A program made the translations under genes and the position numbers. A stretch of DNA of 47,126 bases from Cyanobacteria bacterium SIG31 (GTDB lineage Bacteria > Cyanobacteriota > Vampirovibrionia > Gastranaerophilales > Gastranaerophilaceae), in assembly GCA_015152465.1 (NCBI GenBank), contig SUTX01000016.1, forward strand, positions 1-47,126, written 5' to 3'. Below, piece after piece: positions 33,101 to 41,682 of this stretch. The number at the start of each line of letters is the position of its first letter. The first letter of the stretch is position 1. The notes below the pieces were generated by a model. That model had not been told where the DNA came from, made no database searches, and saw nothing but the letters and a program-made list of their open reading frames with translations.

Positions 33101-34496
33101 TGATAAAGTTATTGACTCTTTGAATGGTAAACAGACTGAACTTAATTTGTTGAAAGCTCGAGGTGGAGTTCAAATATTGAAAGAGGATTTGATATTTGAT
33201 GACTTACAAATAAAAACGTCTCACCCTACTGATGCACGAATATTTAATATAATTTTTAGGAAACCAAATATAAAACAGGGTCAATTTACCTCTGATTTAA
33301 AATTTAATGGAAAATTATCTAATCCTAAAGTTTTAGGCGATTTTCATATTTTTGAAACTAACATACCATTCCTTGATACAGAAGTGAAAAATGTAGAGCT
33401 TATATTCAAAGATAAGACCATAGATTTAACCTCAAAAGGGGATATTCTAAGTAATGGGTTCGAGTTTGATGCTGTATTGAAAAACAAGTTAACTCAACCA
33501 TACATAATAGAAAAAGGTTTTTTGTATACAAAAAATTTGGATTTGAATAGAGTTGTTGAAAAACTTAAAGTATCAGAAGTTGATAATTTTTCTTCTTTTG
33601 ATTCGCTGGGTGAAATAGATTTAAGCTTGATATCATTTAATAATCTTAGATTAAAAGCTGATAATATTAAGCTGAGAAATATTCATGCAACAAACTTTGA
33701 TGCGTTGTCAAAACTGTCTGAGAAAGGTGAATTTGATGTCTCAAAATTTTCATTTAATATAGCTCAAGGTATGTTAAATGGAAAATATCAATATAATTTG
33801 AAAAATAATGATATGAGCCTTAAATTTAATGTGGATAATATCAATGCAAATGATATAACTTGGGCTCTTTTTGATTTGAATAACCAAATTTATGGTGATA
33901 TGACTGGAAAAGTTGAGTTGGCATGTAATGGATTAAACTTTCAAAACTGTATGCAGACTTTAAATGGCAATACCGTTTTTAATGTTACAAATGGTAGAAT
34001 GCCAAAGCTAGGCTCGTTAGAATATCTTTTAAGGGCTGCTAATTTGGTTAAGGGAGGTATAACAGGACTCTCTATTAATAGTGTTATAGATATTATAAGC
34101 CCATTAAAAACAGGAGAGTTTTCTGATATTTTTGGCTCAATACGGATAAAAGACGGGATTGCACGACAAATAGAAATTACATCAAAAGGAAAAAGCTTGA
34201 GTTTATTTATGACAGGAACATATAATTTTGCGACATCTTTAGCTGATATGCAAGTTTATGGGCTACTTTTAAGAAAATTGCCGACAATGTTGGGGCCAAT
34301 TGGTAATGTATCGATAAATACATTATTCAATATTATACCTGGAGTTGACCTGTCAAAAGATAGTGTTGTTTTGGAAAGAATTAATAAAATTCCGGCTATT
34401 GAGTTATCTAGTAAAGCGTACAGGAAGTTTGTGGCGGATATTAAAGGTAATATTAATGGCGATAATTATGTTACAAGCTTTCAATGGATAAACTAG
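30153..34496 (+). CDS. giant AsmA/YhdP-like protein (bridge-like lipid transport family)
   Basis: A 1447-residue protein with one N-terminal membrane anchor (residues 5-28) and then a very long beta-rich periplasmic region. The first 100 residues match AsmA_N style (LPTISLKAEKILISS, LLSGRLHLNNF). Repeated phrases such as ISGICNLNGKFDFDI, VKGNRKNPHVWGGMNINDGYVWF and LKFNGKLSNPKVLGDFHIF are typical of TamB/AsmA beta-taco repeats. The C-terminus (GDMTGKVELACNGLNFQNCMQTLNGNTVF onward) matches the AsmA C-terminal domain of YhdP. Such proteins span the periplasm and move phospholipid to the outer membrane. TATAAT lies 9 nt before the ATG. Confidence 0.85.
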   Translation: MFKKKIIILLIGFYVFWLGVLPLVLTNSLVVLCEKISSKSNYFVELQSPKINLSLLPTISLKAEKILISSKRNNDSMMIDGFDSKIRILPLLSGRLHLNNFLAKEIVTNLNLEQELALDKDFFNKLESTKAVCDYVNVKKFETNLFQRELKAPIKHYGNDLLFQRKNRYIKFQMKSNLKIAGKHSNSNWDLFLPKNNDIKKTIFDIQLSNFDITPLRVYLKHYLPDDLYELRGTINIHANKGELITEFKNCAAIMRDSSKSIILPEKMTVNSTFSISPQVIIINNMSFKSPHIHASLDGKIHNYLGKSMPSLDLNLRLDESRVEDIVSMLPAFNFEELNLYSLKKYKFMADVLANINIKGRLPEPDINGDIYISNGVLIKPIPNTTQGATIKIALSGRQADFDVLVPAGGKESVKVKGSQEIYNIKFADMVIKSTENVNLKSAQNVVNPLHEILNFIIGPVPIMDLNGFGNIDIVVKGNRKNPHVWGGMNINDGYVWFNEIPDLRMKDASAVLKFNDQNVVFNTKEGYVNGKDFKISGICNLNGKFDFDIVSKAQPTMFLYKAIQSSTMIPDIKSVIPKIDNVTGNTDLNLKIYGAVKSLNSLKFNENVFAKGNINIIDNNFLINDIDVKSTSAKINVDGLNIDTNINALIGESPLMVKAKVKKDVADVVLDIPKMNPNYLIKDEETRKKQYLPYISVLAKYKGDVNNIQFNKLFLDAKVLGPVLNSKVKINSGQIQMVNNKLNFNNIKGYVVDQNNIIHANLKVSEAFSKEPNINGNLQLKSPSLILLNDIISSDILPEKIKKHIKDFEFIKGNADLDLRFINNKLTTFVDLGGVAFKYIPLDLPVEIVNGSLSVKNNILKLNKLNMLLDNMPVLADGEIREIFDKRNFNVYVNSKPQQEFIDKYINKNQVYPIKIKGDIVYWARLKGVVDNFELKTKTNMSKDSSIYHFGATIGDIENAISVYLDAKIFAGNNLKIKEFSYDKVIDSLNGKQTELNLLKARGGVQILKEDLIFDDLQIKTSHPTDARIFNIIFRKPNIKQGQFTSDLKFNGKLSNPKVLGDFHIFETNIPFLDTEVKNVELIFKDKTIDLTSKGDILSNGFEFDAVLKNKLTQPYIIEKGFLYTKNLDLNRVVEKLKVSEVDNFSSFDSLGEIDLSLISFNNLRLKADNIKLRNIHATNFDALSKLSEKGEFDVSKFSFNIAQGMLNGKYQYNLKNNDMSLKFNVDNINANDITWALFDLNNQIYGDMTGKVELACNGLNFQNCMQTLNGNTVFNVTNGRMPKLGSLEYLLRAANLVKGGITGLSINSVIDIISPLKTGEFSDIFGSIRIKDGIARQIEITSKGKSLSLFMTGTYNFATSLADMQVYGLLLRKLPTMLGPIGNVSINTLFNIIPGVDLSKDSVVLERINKIPAIELSSKAYRKFVADIKGNINGDNYVTSFQWIN

Positions 34497-34518
34497 ATGC
34501 TTGAAAACATAGAAATAA

Positions 34519-34560
34519 AATTGAGGTTAGATTTTTTACAATCTAACCTCAATTAAGTTT
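34519..34560. terminator. bidirectional terminator between the AsmA-like gene and pckA
   Basis: A 15-bp perfect stem (AATTGAGGTTAGATT with AATCTAACCTCAATT) with T-rich loop and flanks, between convergent genes. Confidence 0.85.
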
Positions 34561-34576
34561 GTTTATAAGTATTTAT

Positions 34577-36175
34577 CTAAACACTAGCAATTGCTCTTGG
34601 TCCTGCGTTTACGATTTCAGCAGGCATGTTTGGATATTTTTCAGAGAAGTTATCAGCAAACATTTGAGCAAGTTTGTTAGCTTGAGCATCATAAGCTGAT
34701 TTATCTTCCCACATTCCTCTAGCATCAAGCATTTCGCTTGGAACATTTGGACAGCTTGTAGGATAATCTACATTGAATACATCATGGTGTTTGAATTCGA
34801 TTGAATCAAATGAACCGTCTAATGCTGCAGATACCATAGCTCTTGTGTAAGATAGTTTCATACGTTTAGCACCCATAGAAGCGCTTCCGCCAGCCCATCC
34901 AGTGTTTACTAAGTAAACTTTTGTGCCATATTGGTCTAACTTGTCACCTAACATTTTTGCATAAACTGAAGCATCCATTGGCATGAATGGTTCGCCGAAT
35001 AATGTTGAGAATGTAGGTTGAGGTTCAGTAATACCTCTTTCAGTACCAGCAAGTTTAGAAGTAAAGCCTGTCACAAAGTGGTACATAGCTGCATTTTTAT
35101 CTAATCTTGAGATTGGAGGTAATACACCAAAAGCGTCAGCTGTTAAGAATACAACAACTTTTGGAATGCCACCCATTGAAGGAACTTGTGCATTGTTAAT
35201 GTATTCAATTGGGTAACCAACACGAGTATTTTCTGTTAATGAACCATCGTTGAAATCGAATTCACGAGTTTCAGGATCCATAACAACGTTTTCGATTAAT
35301 GAACCGAATTTAATAGCGTTGTAGATATCAGGTTCGTTTTCAGCAGAAAGGTTGATACATTTTGCATAGCATCCACCTTCAAAGTTGAAGATACCATCTG
35401 GTGACCAACCGTGTTCGTCATCACCGATAAGTTTTCTGTTTGGATCTGCTGATAAAGTTGTTTTACCAGTACCTGAAAGTCCAAAGAATACTGCTGTTTC
35501 ACCAGATACAGGGTCCATGTTAGCTGAACAGTGCATTGGTAATACGTTCATCTTAGTCATAACGTAGTTCATAGTAGCGAATACAGATTTTTTGATTTCG
35601 CCGGCGTATTGAGAACCACAAATAATAATTGTTTTAGCTTCGTAATCGATTGCGATGCAAGCTTCTGAGTTTACACCATCAACTTCTGGATCGCATTTGA
35701 AGCCAGGAGCGCAAAGGATTGTGTAATCAGCTTCACCGTAGCTAGCTAATTCTTCAGAAGTTGGTCTAATTAATAATTGGTGAATAAACAAGTTTTGGCT
35801 TGCTAATTCGTTAATAACTCTGAATTTTTGTTGATATTTTTTATCTGCACCAGCATAACCGTCAAAAATAAAGATTTCTCTATTTTGTAAGTATGCAGCG
35901 ATTTTTTCTTTAATAGCGTTGAATTTTTCTCTGCTGATTGGTCTGTTAACTTTTCCCCAAGCTATATCATTGTGAATAGATTCTGTATCAACAATGAATT
36001 TGTCTTTAGGAGAACGACCAGTATATTTACCAGTTGTAACAACTAAAGCACCAGTGTTGCTTAAAGTACCTTCACCTAAACGAAGAGCTGCTTCTGTAAG
36101 TTGAGCAACTGATAGGTTACGGTATACAGCTTTTGGTCCAATGATACCAAATTTTTCAATTCCGTAAGTTTCCAT
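34577..36175 (-). CDS. pckA: phosphoenolpyruvate carboxykinase (ATP)
   Basis: A 532-residue ATP-dependent PEPCK that interconverts oxaloacetate and PEP. Motifs: GRSPKDKFIV (substrate Arg), HCSANM, the kinase P-loop GLSGTGKTT (232-240), the metal-binding SADPNRKLIGDDEHGW, FNFEGGCYAKCI, and TRVGYPIEYI, KLAGTERG near the C-terminal half. Length and residues are all normal. The start is set by a strong AAAGGAGG 8-9 nt upstream. In a fermentative anaerobe it may work in the carboxylating direction to conserve ATP. It is monocistronic. Confidence 0.97.
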   Translation of the reverse strand: METYGIEKFGIIGPKAVYRNLSVAQLTEAALRLGEGTLSNTGALVVTTGKYTGRSPKDKFIVDTESIHNDIAWGKVNRPISREKFNAIKEKIAAYLQNREIFIFDGYAGADKKYQQKFRVINELASQNLFIHQLLIRPTSEELASYGEADYTILCAPGFKCDPEVDGVNSEACIAIDYEAKTIIICGSQYAGEIKKSVFATMNYVMTKMNVLPMHCSANMDPVSGETAVFFGLSGTGKTTLSADPNRKLIGDDEHGWSPDGIFNFEGGCYAKCINLSAENEPDIYNAIKFGSLIENVVMDPETREFDFNDGSLTENTRVGYPIEYINNAQVPSMGGIPKVVVFLTADAFGVLPPISRLDKNAAMYHFVTGFTSKLAGTERGITEPQPTFSTLFGEPFMPMDASVYAKMLGDKLDQYGTKVYLVNTGWAGGSASMGAKRMKLSYTRAMVSAALDGSFDSIEFKHHDVFNVDYPTSCPNVPSEMLDARGMWEDKSAYDAQANKLAQMFADNFSEKYPNMPAEIVNAGPRAIASV

Positions 36176-36343
36176 TTATAGCTTCCTCCTTTATATTAAA
36201 GCTTCCTATACAAGGTTAATTGTACTATAAACACTTATTTTTGGCAATACTTTTGAAGAGGTAAAATTCTTCAATCTAACTGAATAATTTTACATAATAT
36301 TTATTATTGGTATGTGTTTAAAAATTAAATTTATATTTTTTTA

Positions 36344-36601
36344 GCCTTTTCTTTTTTCTTAGTTGCGAGGTAAGAAAAAAGAAAAGGCCCAAAGAAAAAA
36401 GAAACACGCTTTTAACAGTTTGTCTTGTCGATATTAATCGACTCGACGAAAGCTCTAACGAGCTTTGGTTTGATTTACGCAATCTTTGATTGCGTGCGCA
36501 GGCGGTTTACACCGCCGAAGCCAATAATTAAAAGCGTCTTTTCTCTTTCTTTGGGTGCGTTTCTTTCTCTTTTGCTCGCAATAAAAGAGAAAGAAATGCA
36601 C
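36344..36601. repeat. large multi-hairpin intergenic element, copy B
   Basis: Left hairpin: GCCTTTTCTTTTTTCTTA (36344-36361) pairs perfectly with 36371-36388, loop GTTGCGAGG. Right hairpin: 36555-36573 pairs with 36583-36601 (19 bp, one G-T), loop GCTCGCAAT, the inverse of the left loop. The core has the same palindrome as copy A (GTCGATATTAATCGAC, 36427-36442), AAAGCTC/GAGCTTT (36449-36466), a third stem ACGCAATC/GATTGCGT (36477-36495) whose sequence is wholly different from copy A, and GGCGGT/ACCGCC (36501-36516). The closing stem ACGCTTTTAA/TTAAAAGCGT is perfect. It lies between divergent regions of pckA and pilT and holds no gene. Confidence 0.8.
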
Positions 36602-36661
36602 AAATATAATTATAAATAATTTGTAGCAATAATAAATATTATGTAAAATGAGATTTTACTC

Positions 36662-36693
36662 ATAAAAAAAAAGAGCCTTTCGGCTCTTCTTTT
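36662..36693 (-). terminator. terminator of pilT
   Basis: AAGAGCC-TTTC-GGCTCTT flanked by A and T runs, immediately after the pilT stop codon on the minus strand. Confidence 0.9.
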
Positions 36694-37764
36694 TTATGAA
36701 TTTTGTAAGCCTCGTTTGAATTCTTCTGGACGGCTTGAACGAGCAAGGGCATCTTCCAATGTGATTTTCTTTTTAAGATATAAGTCACGAAGAGCCATTT
36801 CAAGTGTTTGCATTCCAAATCCAGAATTTGTTTGCATTGTTGAATATATTTGTGCTGCCTTTGCTTCTCTAATTAAGTTAGCAATAGCAGGAATAACTAG
36901 CATACATTCTTGAGCCATAACTCGACCACTCTTTGTTCCATCAGCTTGTAGTAATGGTAGAAGTGTTTGAGAAAATACTGCAACTAACGAGTTAGAAAGT
37001 TGGACACGAACTTGTTGTTGTTGACCTTCTGGAAATACGTCAATAATACGGTCAATTGTTTGTGACGCAGAAGATGTGTGTAATGTACCAAAAACTAAGT
37101 GTCCTGTTTCTGCAGCAGTTAACGCTAAACGAATAGTATCTAAATCACGCATCTCACCAACTAGGATAATATCAGGATCTTCACGAAGTGCTGCTTTTAA
37201 TGCGTTTGCAAAACTCCTAGTATCTTGTCCTAATTCTCTTTGGTGAATAATAGAACGTTTTGACGGGTGAATAAATTCTATCGGGTCTTCAATTGTTAAA
37301 ATATGTTCTGAACGTGTTTCGTTGATGTAATTAATCATTGCAGCAAGGGTTGTTGATTTCCCAGAACCTGTAGGACCTGTTACAAGAACTAATCCTCTTG
37401 GCTTTTCTGCAATTTTTCTAACAGTATCAGATAGGCCTAATTCTTTAAAAGAAGGAACTTTTGATGCAATAACACGAAAAGCCGCTGCGTAGTTTCCTCT
37501 ATCTTTATAAATATTAACCCTAAAACGGCTTAAACCTTGAACTCCGTATGAGAAATCAAGTTCCCAGTCTTGTTCTAGTTTACGTCTTTGTTCTTTATTT
37601 AACATAGGGAACAAAAGCAATTCTACTTCTTCAGGTTTCAATGGCGGTACATCCATTCTTTGTAGATTTCCGTCAATACGAACTACTGGTGGTAGTCCAG
37701 CTGAAATATGTAAATCTGAACCTCTTTGTTTTACAACAACTTCCAAATATTTTTCTATAAGCAT
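36694..37764 (-). CDS. pilT: type IV pilus retraction ATPase PilT
   Basis: A 356-residue PilT with N-terminal PAS-like domain (GSDLHISAGLPPVVRIDG), Walker A GPTGSGKST (130-138), Asp box IEDPIEFIH, Walker B DPDIILVGEMRD, His box AAETGHLVFGTLHTSSA, and the AIRNLIRE-like stretch PAIANLIREAKAAQI used in retraction. Length is typical. It powers pilus disassembly at the inner membrane. No other pilus assembly genes lie nearby, but the prepilin-like fusion at 28216-30090 implies that the secretion system exists in this genome. Confidence 0.96.
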   Translation of the reverse strand: MLIEKYLEVVVKQRGSDLHISAGLPPVVRIDGNLQRMDVPPLKPEEVELLLFPMLNKEQRRKLEQDWELDFSYGVQGLSRFRVNIYKDRGNYAAAFRVIASKVPSFKELGLSDTVRKIAEKPRGLVLVTGPTGSGKSTTLAAMINYINETRSEHILTIEDPIEFIHPSKRSIIHQRELGQDTRSFANALKAALREDPDIILVGEMRDLDTIRLALTAAETGHLVFGTLHTSSASQTIDRIIDVFPEGQQQQVRVQLSNSLVAVFSQTLLPLLQADGTKSGRVMAQECMLVIPAIANLIREAKAAQIYSTMQTNSGFGMQTLEMALRDLYLKKKITLEDALARSSRPEEFKRGLQNS

Positions 37765-37881
37765 TTATTAAAGCCCTCTTTGTATTTATGCAATACAATT
37801 TTGCACAATTTTACACAAAAACTATAACACATTTTTGTGCAATTGTAAACAAATTTTAAGTGATTATGTATTAGTTTTCAA

Positions 37882-39258
37882 TCATTTGTTGTAGTTATTT
37901 GCGAGATATTTGTTGATAGCTTTTGCTGCTTTTTTGCCAGCACCCATTGCGTTAATTGCATTAGATGCGCCAACAGGTGCAACATCGCCACCTGCAAAAA
38001 TTGTTGGAATGGAAGTTTCCCTCGTCTCTTCATCAACAATAAAATATCCACGCTTATCAGTTGCAAAATTTATACCGTCAGTTGATGCAGATTTTTGAAT
38101 AATTGGATTTGGACCTGTTCCTAAAGCAACAATAACTGTATCTACGTCTAGGACTTTGAATCTTCCTGTGCCAATTGGGCTTCTTCTACCGGTTTCATCT
38201 GGTGCGCCAAGCTCCATAATCTCAAACTTCATTCCGTCAACGTAACCATTTTTTTCTATGATTTCGTTTGGAGCGTGTAGGAAAACAAATTTAACACCTT
38301 CTTCTTTTGCGTGTCTGATTTCTTCCAATCTTGCTGGGAGCTCTGCTTCAGTTCTTCTATAGACTATATATACAATTTCAAAACCAACCCGTACTGCTGT
38401 TCTAGCCGCATCCATAGCAACATTACCACCACCAATAACAGCAACAGACTTGCCAACTTTTAGTGGAGTAGCTTTATCCTCATCATTTGCTCCCATTAGG
38501 TTTACACGGGTTAAAAATTCATTAGCAGAGAAAACTCCATTAAGGTTCTCTCCTGGTATATTCATCATTTTAGGAAGTCCTGCACCTGAGCAGATAAATA
38601 TTGCATCAAATCCATCTTCCTTTAGCTGTTTTAGTGTTATTGACTTCCCAACAATAACATTTTTTTCAAATTTAACTCCCATCTCTTGTAGGTTTTTAAT
38701 TTCACGGTCTAAAACCTTTCGAGGGAGTCTAAATGGAGGAATTCCATACCTTAAAACTCCGCCGAATTTGTGTAGGGCTTCAAATATTGTTACTTCGTGC
38801 CCTGCTTTTCTTAAGTCCGCAGCGGCTGTGATACCAGCACATCCTGAACCTATAATCGCAACTTTTTTCCCACTGGGGATAATAGAAACTTTTTTTGCTT
38901 CGGTGTTATCGCCAACATATCTTTCGAGAGCACCAATTGCAATAGGTTCACTTTTAATTCCTAATATGCATTTACCCTCGCATTGTCTTTCCTGTGGACA
39001 AACACGACCACAAACAGATGGAAGCATGCTTGTTTGGCGAATTATTTCTCCAGCTTGTTCTAAGTTATCTTCTTTTAGAGCTTTTATAAAATCTGGTATT
39101 TGGATATTAACAGGACATCCTTTAACGCATTGTGGATTTTTGCAATTTAAACAACGGCTTGCTTCTATTTTTACTTGTTCAGCTGTCAAATTTTCTTCTA
39201 CAGCATTAAAGTTATTTCTTCGTTCAAATATATCTTGTTCAATCGGTCGTTGTCTCAT
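37882..39258 (-). CDS. gltA: glutamate synthase small-subunit family oxidoreductase (GltA type)
   Basis: A 458-residue FAD- and NAD(P)H-binding flavoprotein of the GltD/NfnB family. The N-terminal Fe-S region has CLNCKNPQCVKGCPVNIQIPDFI and CGRVCPQERQCEGKC; the FAD site is AIIGSGCAGITAAADLRKAG; the NADPH site is VIGGGNVAMDAARTAVRVG; the closing motif is IFAGGDVAPVGASNAINAMGAGKKAA. In fermenters such proteins act as homotetrameric glutamate synthase (GltA) or as the large subunit of NADH-dependent NADP reductase (NfnB). Neither a large GltB nor NfnA is in the window, so the role is open. Confidence 0.88.
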   Translation of the reverse strand: MRQRPIEQDIFERRNNFNAVEENLTAEQVKIEASRCLNCKNPQCVKGCPVNIQIPDFIKALKEDNLEQAGEIIRQTSMLPSVCGRVCPQERQCEGKCILGIKSEPIAIGALERYVGDNTEAKKVSIIPSGKKVAIIGSGCAGITAAADLRKAGHEVTIFEALHKFGGVLRYGIPPFRLPRKVLDREIKNLQEMGVKFEKNVIVGKSITLKQLKEDGFDAIFICSGAGLPKMMNIPGENLNGVFSANEFLTRVNLMGANDEDKATPLKVGKSVAVIGGGNVAMDAARTAVRVGFEIVYIVYRRTEAELPARLEEIRHAKEEGVKFVFLHAPNEIIEKNGYVDGMKFEIMELGAPDETGRRSPIGTGRFKVLDVDTVIVALGTGPNPIIQKSASTDGINFATDKRGYFIVDEETRETSIPTIFAGGDVAPVGASNAINAMGAGKKAAKAINKYLANNYNK

Positions 39259-39320
39259 CTTTGCTCCTGTCTTCTACCTTATCTTATTTATACTCAGTAT
39301 AGCAAAAAAGATATTTGTTG

Positions 39321-39326
39321 TATAAT
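39321..39326 (+). promoter_or_regulatory. -10 box of wecB, predicted leaderless
   Basis: TATAAT ends 6 nt before the ATG at 39333, with no Shine-Dalgarno; this favours the ATG at 39333 over any in-frame start within the promoter. Confidence 0.55.
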
Positions 39327-39332
39327 ACACTT

Positions 39333-40448
39333 ATGAAAAATATTATTGTTATCTTTGGGACACGTCCGGAAATTATAAAACTTGCGCCTGTTATTATAGA
39401 GCTTAGGAAATATCCGCAAGATTATAATGTGATTATTTGTAATACAGAACAGCAAAAAGAGCTTTCTAATCAAACTCTTGCATATTTTGGCTTGAAAGCT
39501 GACATTAATCTTGATTGTATGAGAGAAAATCAGTCTTTGAGTTCTGTTCAAGCAAGAATTTTGACTTCTTTAGATAAAGTTTTTCAAGAAAATAAAATTG
39601 ATGCGACAATCGTTCAAGGCGATACAATGACAGTTCTTTGTGGTGCTTTAACGAGTTTTTATCATAAAATTCCAGTTTTCCATGTTGAGGCTGGTTTGCG
39701 TTCTTATGATATTTATGAACCATTCCCTGAAGAAGTTATGCGTCAGATGACATCAAGAGTTGCTGATTTACACTTCGCTCCAACTGAAGTAAATAAGGAT
39801 GCTCTTTTAAGAGAAGATATACCAGAAAATAAAATTCATACTGTTGGCAATACTGTTATTGATGCTTTATTTTGCTTATCTGATGATGTGGTTGAGGCTT
39901 CAAAAAGATTTTTTGAAGATAAGAATATTCCTATTGATGACAATTTGGTTTTAATAACGGCTCATAGACGTGAAAATCATGGCGAAAGAATTGATAGGAT
40001 TATTGAAGCAATTTCATATCTAGCTAAAAAATATTCTGAACATAAGTTTGTTATACCTGTTCATCCGAACCCAAATGTTCATGACAAAATCCATGACAGG
40101 CTTGGAAAGTTTGATAACATATATTTATTAAAACCATTAGACTATCCAAATTTGGTTTATTTAATGAAAAACGCAAAATTAATCTTAACTGATTCAGGTG
40201 GAATCCAAGAAGAAGCTCCTACTTTTGCTTGCCCAACTTTAGTTATGAGATATGAGACCGAGCGAAAAGAGGGTATTGATGCTGGTGTTTCAAAACTCGT
40301 GGGTGCAGACTATGACAAAATTGTAGAAGAAAGTGAAAAAGTATTGTCTTCTACTAAAGAGTTGACTAGGTTAAAAGCTCAAAATCCTTACGGAGATGGT
40401 AAAACCTCTATAAGGATTGAGAATCTGATAAGAAATTATTTTTCGTAA
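39333..40448 (+). CDS. wecB: UDP-N-acetylglucosamine 2-epimerase (non-hydrolysing)
   Basis: A 371-residue GT-B fold enzyme that converts UDP-GlcNAc to UDP-ManNAc for surface polysaccharide. Motifs: FGTRPEIIKLAPVI, VQGDTMTVLCGALTSFYHKIPVFHVEAGLRSYD, PEEVMRQMTSRVADLHFAPT, TAHRRENHGERI, PVHPNPNVHD and LTDSGGIQEEAP, with the expected His and Glu residues. Length is normal. It stands alone: no UDP-ManNAc dehydrogenase or glycosyltransferase is adjacent. Confidence 0.95.
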   Translation: MKNIIVIFGTRPEIIKLAPVIIELRKYPQDYNVIICNTEQQKELSNQTLAYFGLKADINLDCMRENQSLSSVQARILTSLDKVFQENKIDATIVQGDTMTVLCGALTSFYHKIPVFHVEAGLRSYDIYEPFPEEVMRQMTSRVADLHFAPTEVNKDALLREDIPENKIHTVGNTVIDALFCLSDDVVEASKRFFEDKNIPIDDNLVLITAHRRENHGERIDRIIEAISYLAKKYSEHKFVIPVHPNPNVHDKIHDRLGKFDNIYLLKPLDYPNLVYLMKNAKLILTDSGGIQEEAPTFACPTLVMRYETERKEGIDAGVSKLVGADYDKIVEESEKVLSSTKELTRLKAQNPYGDGKTSIRIENLIRNYFS

Positions 40449-40452
40449 AATT

Positions 40453-41625
40453 TTATTTTTTTATACCATAAAAGTTAGGATAGCCTTCATTAAAGGCTTT
40501 TACGACAGCTTTTGCAAAGCGTTTAGGGGTTTGCCAATATGCTAAATGTGCTGTGATAAAAGTTCTAGGTACATAGTTATCTGATTTATTATAGATGAAA
40601 CCTTTACCATCTCCGATAATGTTAGCTGGATGAGCATTTGTTGATTTTAATTTTTTAAGCGTGAAATTTTCTGCGTTTGAAAAACCAAATGGGTCATTGT
40701 TATAGTTTACTGTTAAGTAGAAAACATCATTCTCAACAATATTTTTTGACATTAATTGTGAAATGAAATTTATACTTGTATTGTTATCCATTAAATCTGA
40801 ATAAAACAATCTTGCTGGAGATGCAAAACCAACAACACCTCTAACGGTTCCATTTGCGAAGCAAGCATTTGGAGTGATTGAGTCTAGCTTTACATAATTA
40901 TTTTTGAATGTTTCTGTTTCAGGGTTAGGTTTATATTTTCCGGTTGCAGGATTAAATTTTATTAAGTCAGCTTCAATAAGTGCGTCAAAGCAGGTTGGAT
41001 TGACAGGAGTTTGCGCAATGAAATTTCCTATTTCAGGATTGTATTCCCCAAGTGTAATATCAGATGGCTGTATCGTTGTTGCTTTTGTCATGTAATACTG
41101 GTATGTAACAAAAGAACCTGCGCTATAGCCTAATAAAACAACTTTGTTTCCTTTTTTTACTTCTGCATTTACAAGCTTATGTAAGTCCTCTAATACTGAT
41201 ATCATATTTTGATTTTTTTGAACCCAAACTGCGTCATGTAAGCAGTGAGCAAATATGGAACGAGCTTGATGAGCTATTTTAGGAGAATATTTGCTTGCAG
41301 ATTTTAAATCTCTATCTAGATTTTCAACTATTTTTAAGCTTCTGTTTCCCCAGTAAAAAGTTATCGGCTCAGGGTTAATAGTATATTTTCCGTTTTGAAG
41401 AAAGATTTCGTTAATGAGTTCATCGCTTTCAAATCGTTTTTGGATTTGTGGATGTAGTTTTTTAACGTCTTCTTCAAAAGCAACCTTAAATTTCAAGCGA
41501 TTTTTATATGCAAGGTTATTTGAACCATTAATATAAATAAAAGTTACTTCTGTTGGATTTTCGACAGCCTTTGCTGAACAAAAACTAAAAAATAAAGCTA
41601 AAAACAACACGACAATCTTCTTCAT
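40453..41625 (-). CDS. exported alpha/beta-hydrolase-like protein
   Basis: A 390-residue protein with signal peptide (cut after SAKA, residue 20). After FIYINGSNN (oxyanion-type loop near the start) there is a nucleophile elbow GYSAGS preceded by KKGNKVVLL, typical of alpha/beta hydrolases. A His in ITAHLAYW near the C-terminus could complete the triad; the Asp may be within YNNDPFGF. The family and substrate are unknown; a secreted or periplasmic lipase/esterase is plausible. The gene is separated from convergent wecB by only 4 nt. Confidence 0.65.
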   Translation of the reverse strand: MKKIVVLFLALFFSFCSAKAVENPTEVTFIYINGSNNLAYKNRLKFKVAFEEDVKKLHPQIQKRFESDELINEIFLQNGKYTINPEPITFYWGNRSLKIVENLDRDLKSASKYSPKIAHQARSIFAHCLHDAVWVQKNQNMISVLEDLHKLVNAEVKKGNKVVLLGYSAGSFVTYQYYMTKATTIQPSDITLGEYNPEIGNFIAQTPVNPTCFDALIEADLIKFNPATGKYKPNPETETFKNNYVKLDSITPNACFANGTVRGVVGFASPARLFYSDLMDNNTSINFISQLMSKNIVENDVFYLTVNYNNDPFGFSNAENFTLKKLKSTNAHPANIIGDGKGFIYNKSDNYVPRTFITAHLAYWQTPKRFAKAVVKAFNEGYPNFYGIKK

Positions 41626-41682
41626 AAAAACTCCTTAAATCTCTAGACTAATTATATCAGAGTTTTTTTTTGTTTGTAAAGA

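Noticed and set aside
36425..36619. A 64-codon reading frame within repeat copy B
   Set aside because: It lies over the palindrome and hairpins of the element, has no Shine-Dalgarno, and copy A does not keep the frame.
36662..36693. A riboswitch or attenuator after the pilT end
   Set aside because: The hairpin AAGAGCC/GGCTCTT with T run is a simple terminator directly after the stop codon.
38450..39325. A 291-codon reading frame antisense to gltA
   Set aside because: It is the shadow of the well-supported flavoprotein gene on the other strand; no family match and no expression signals.
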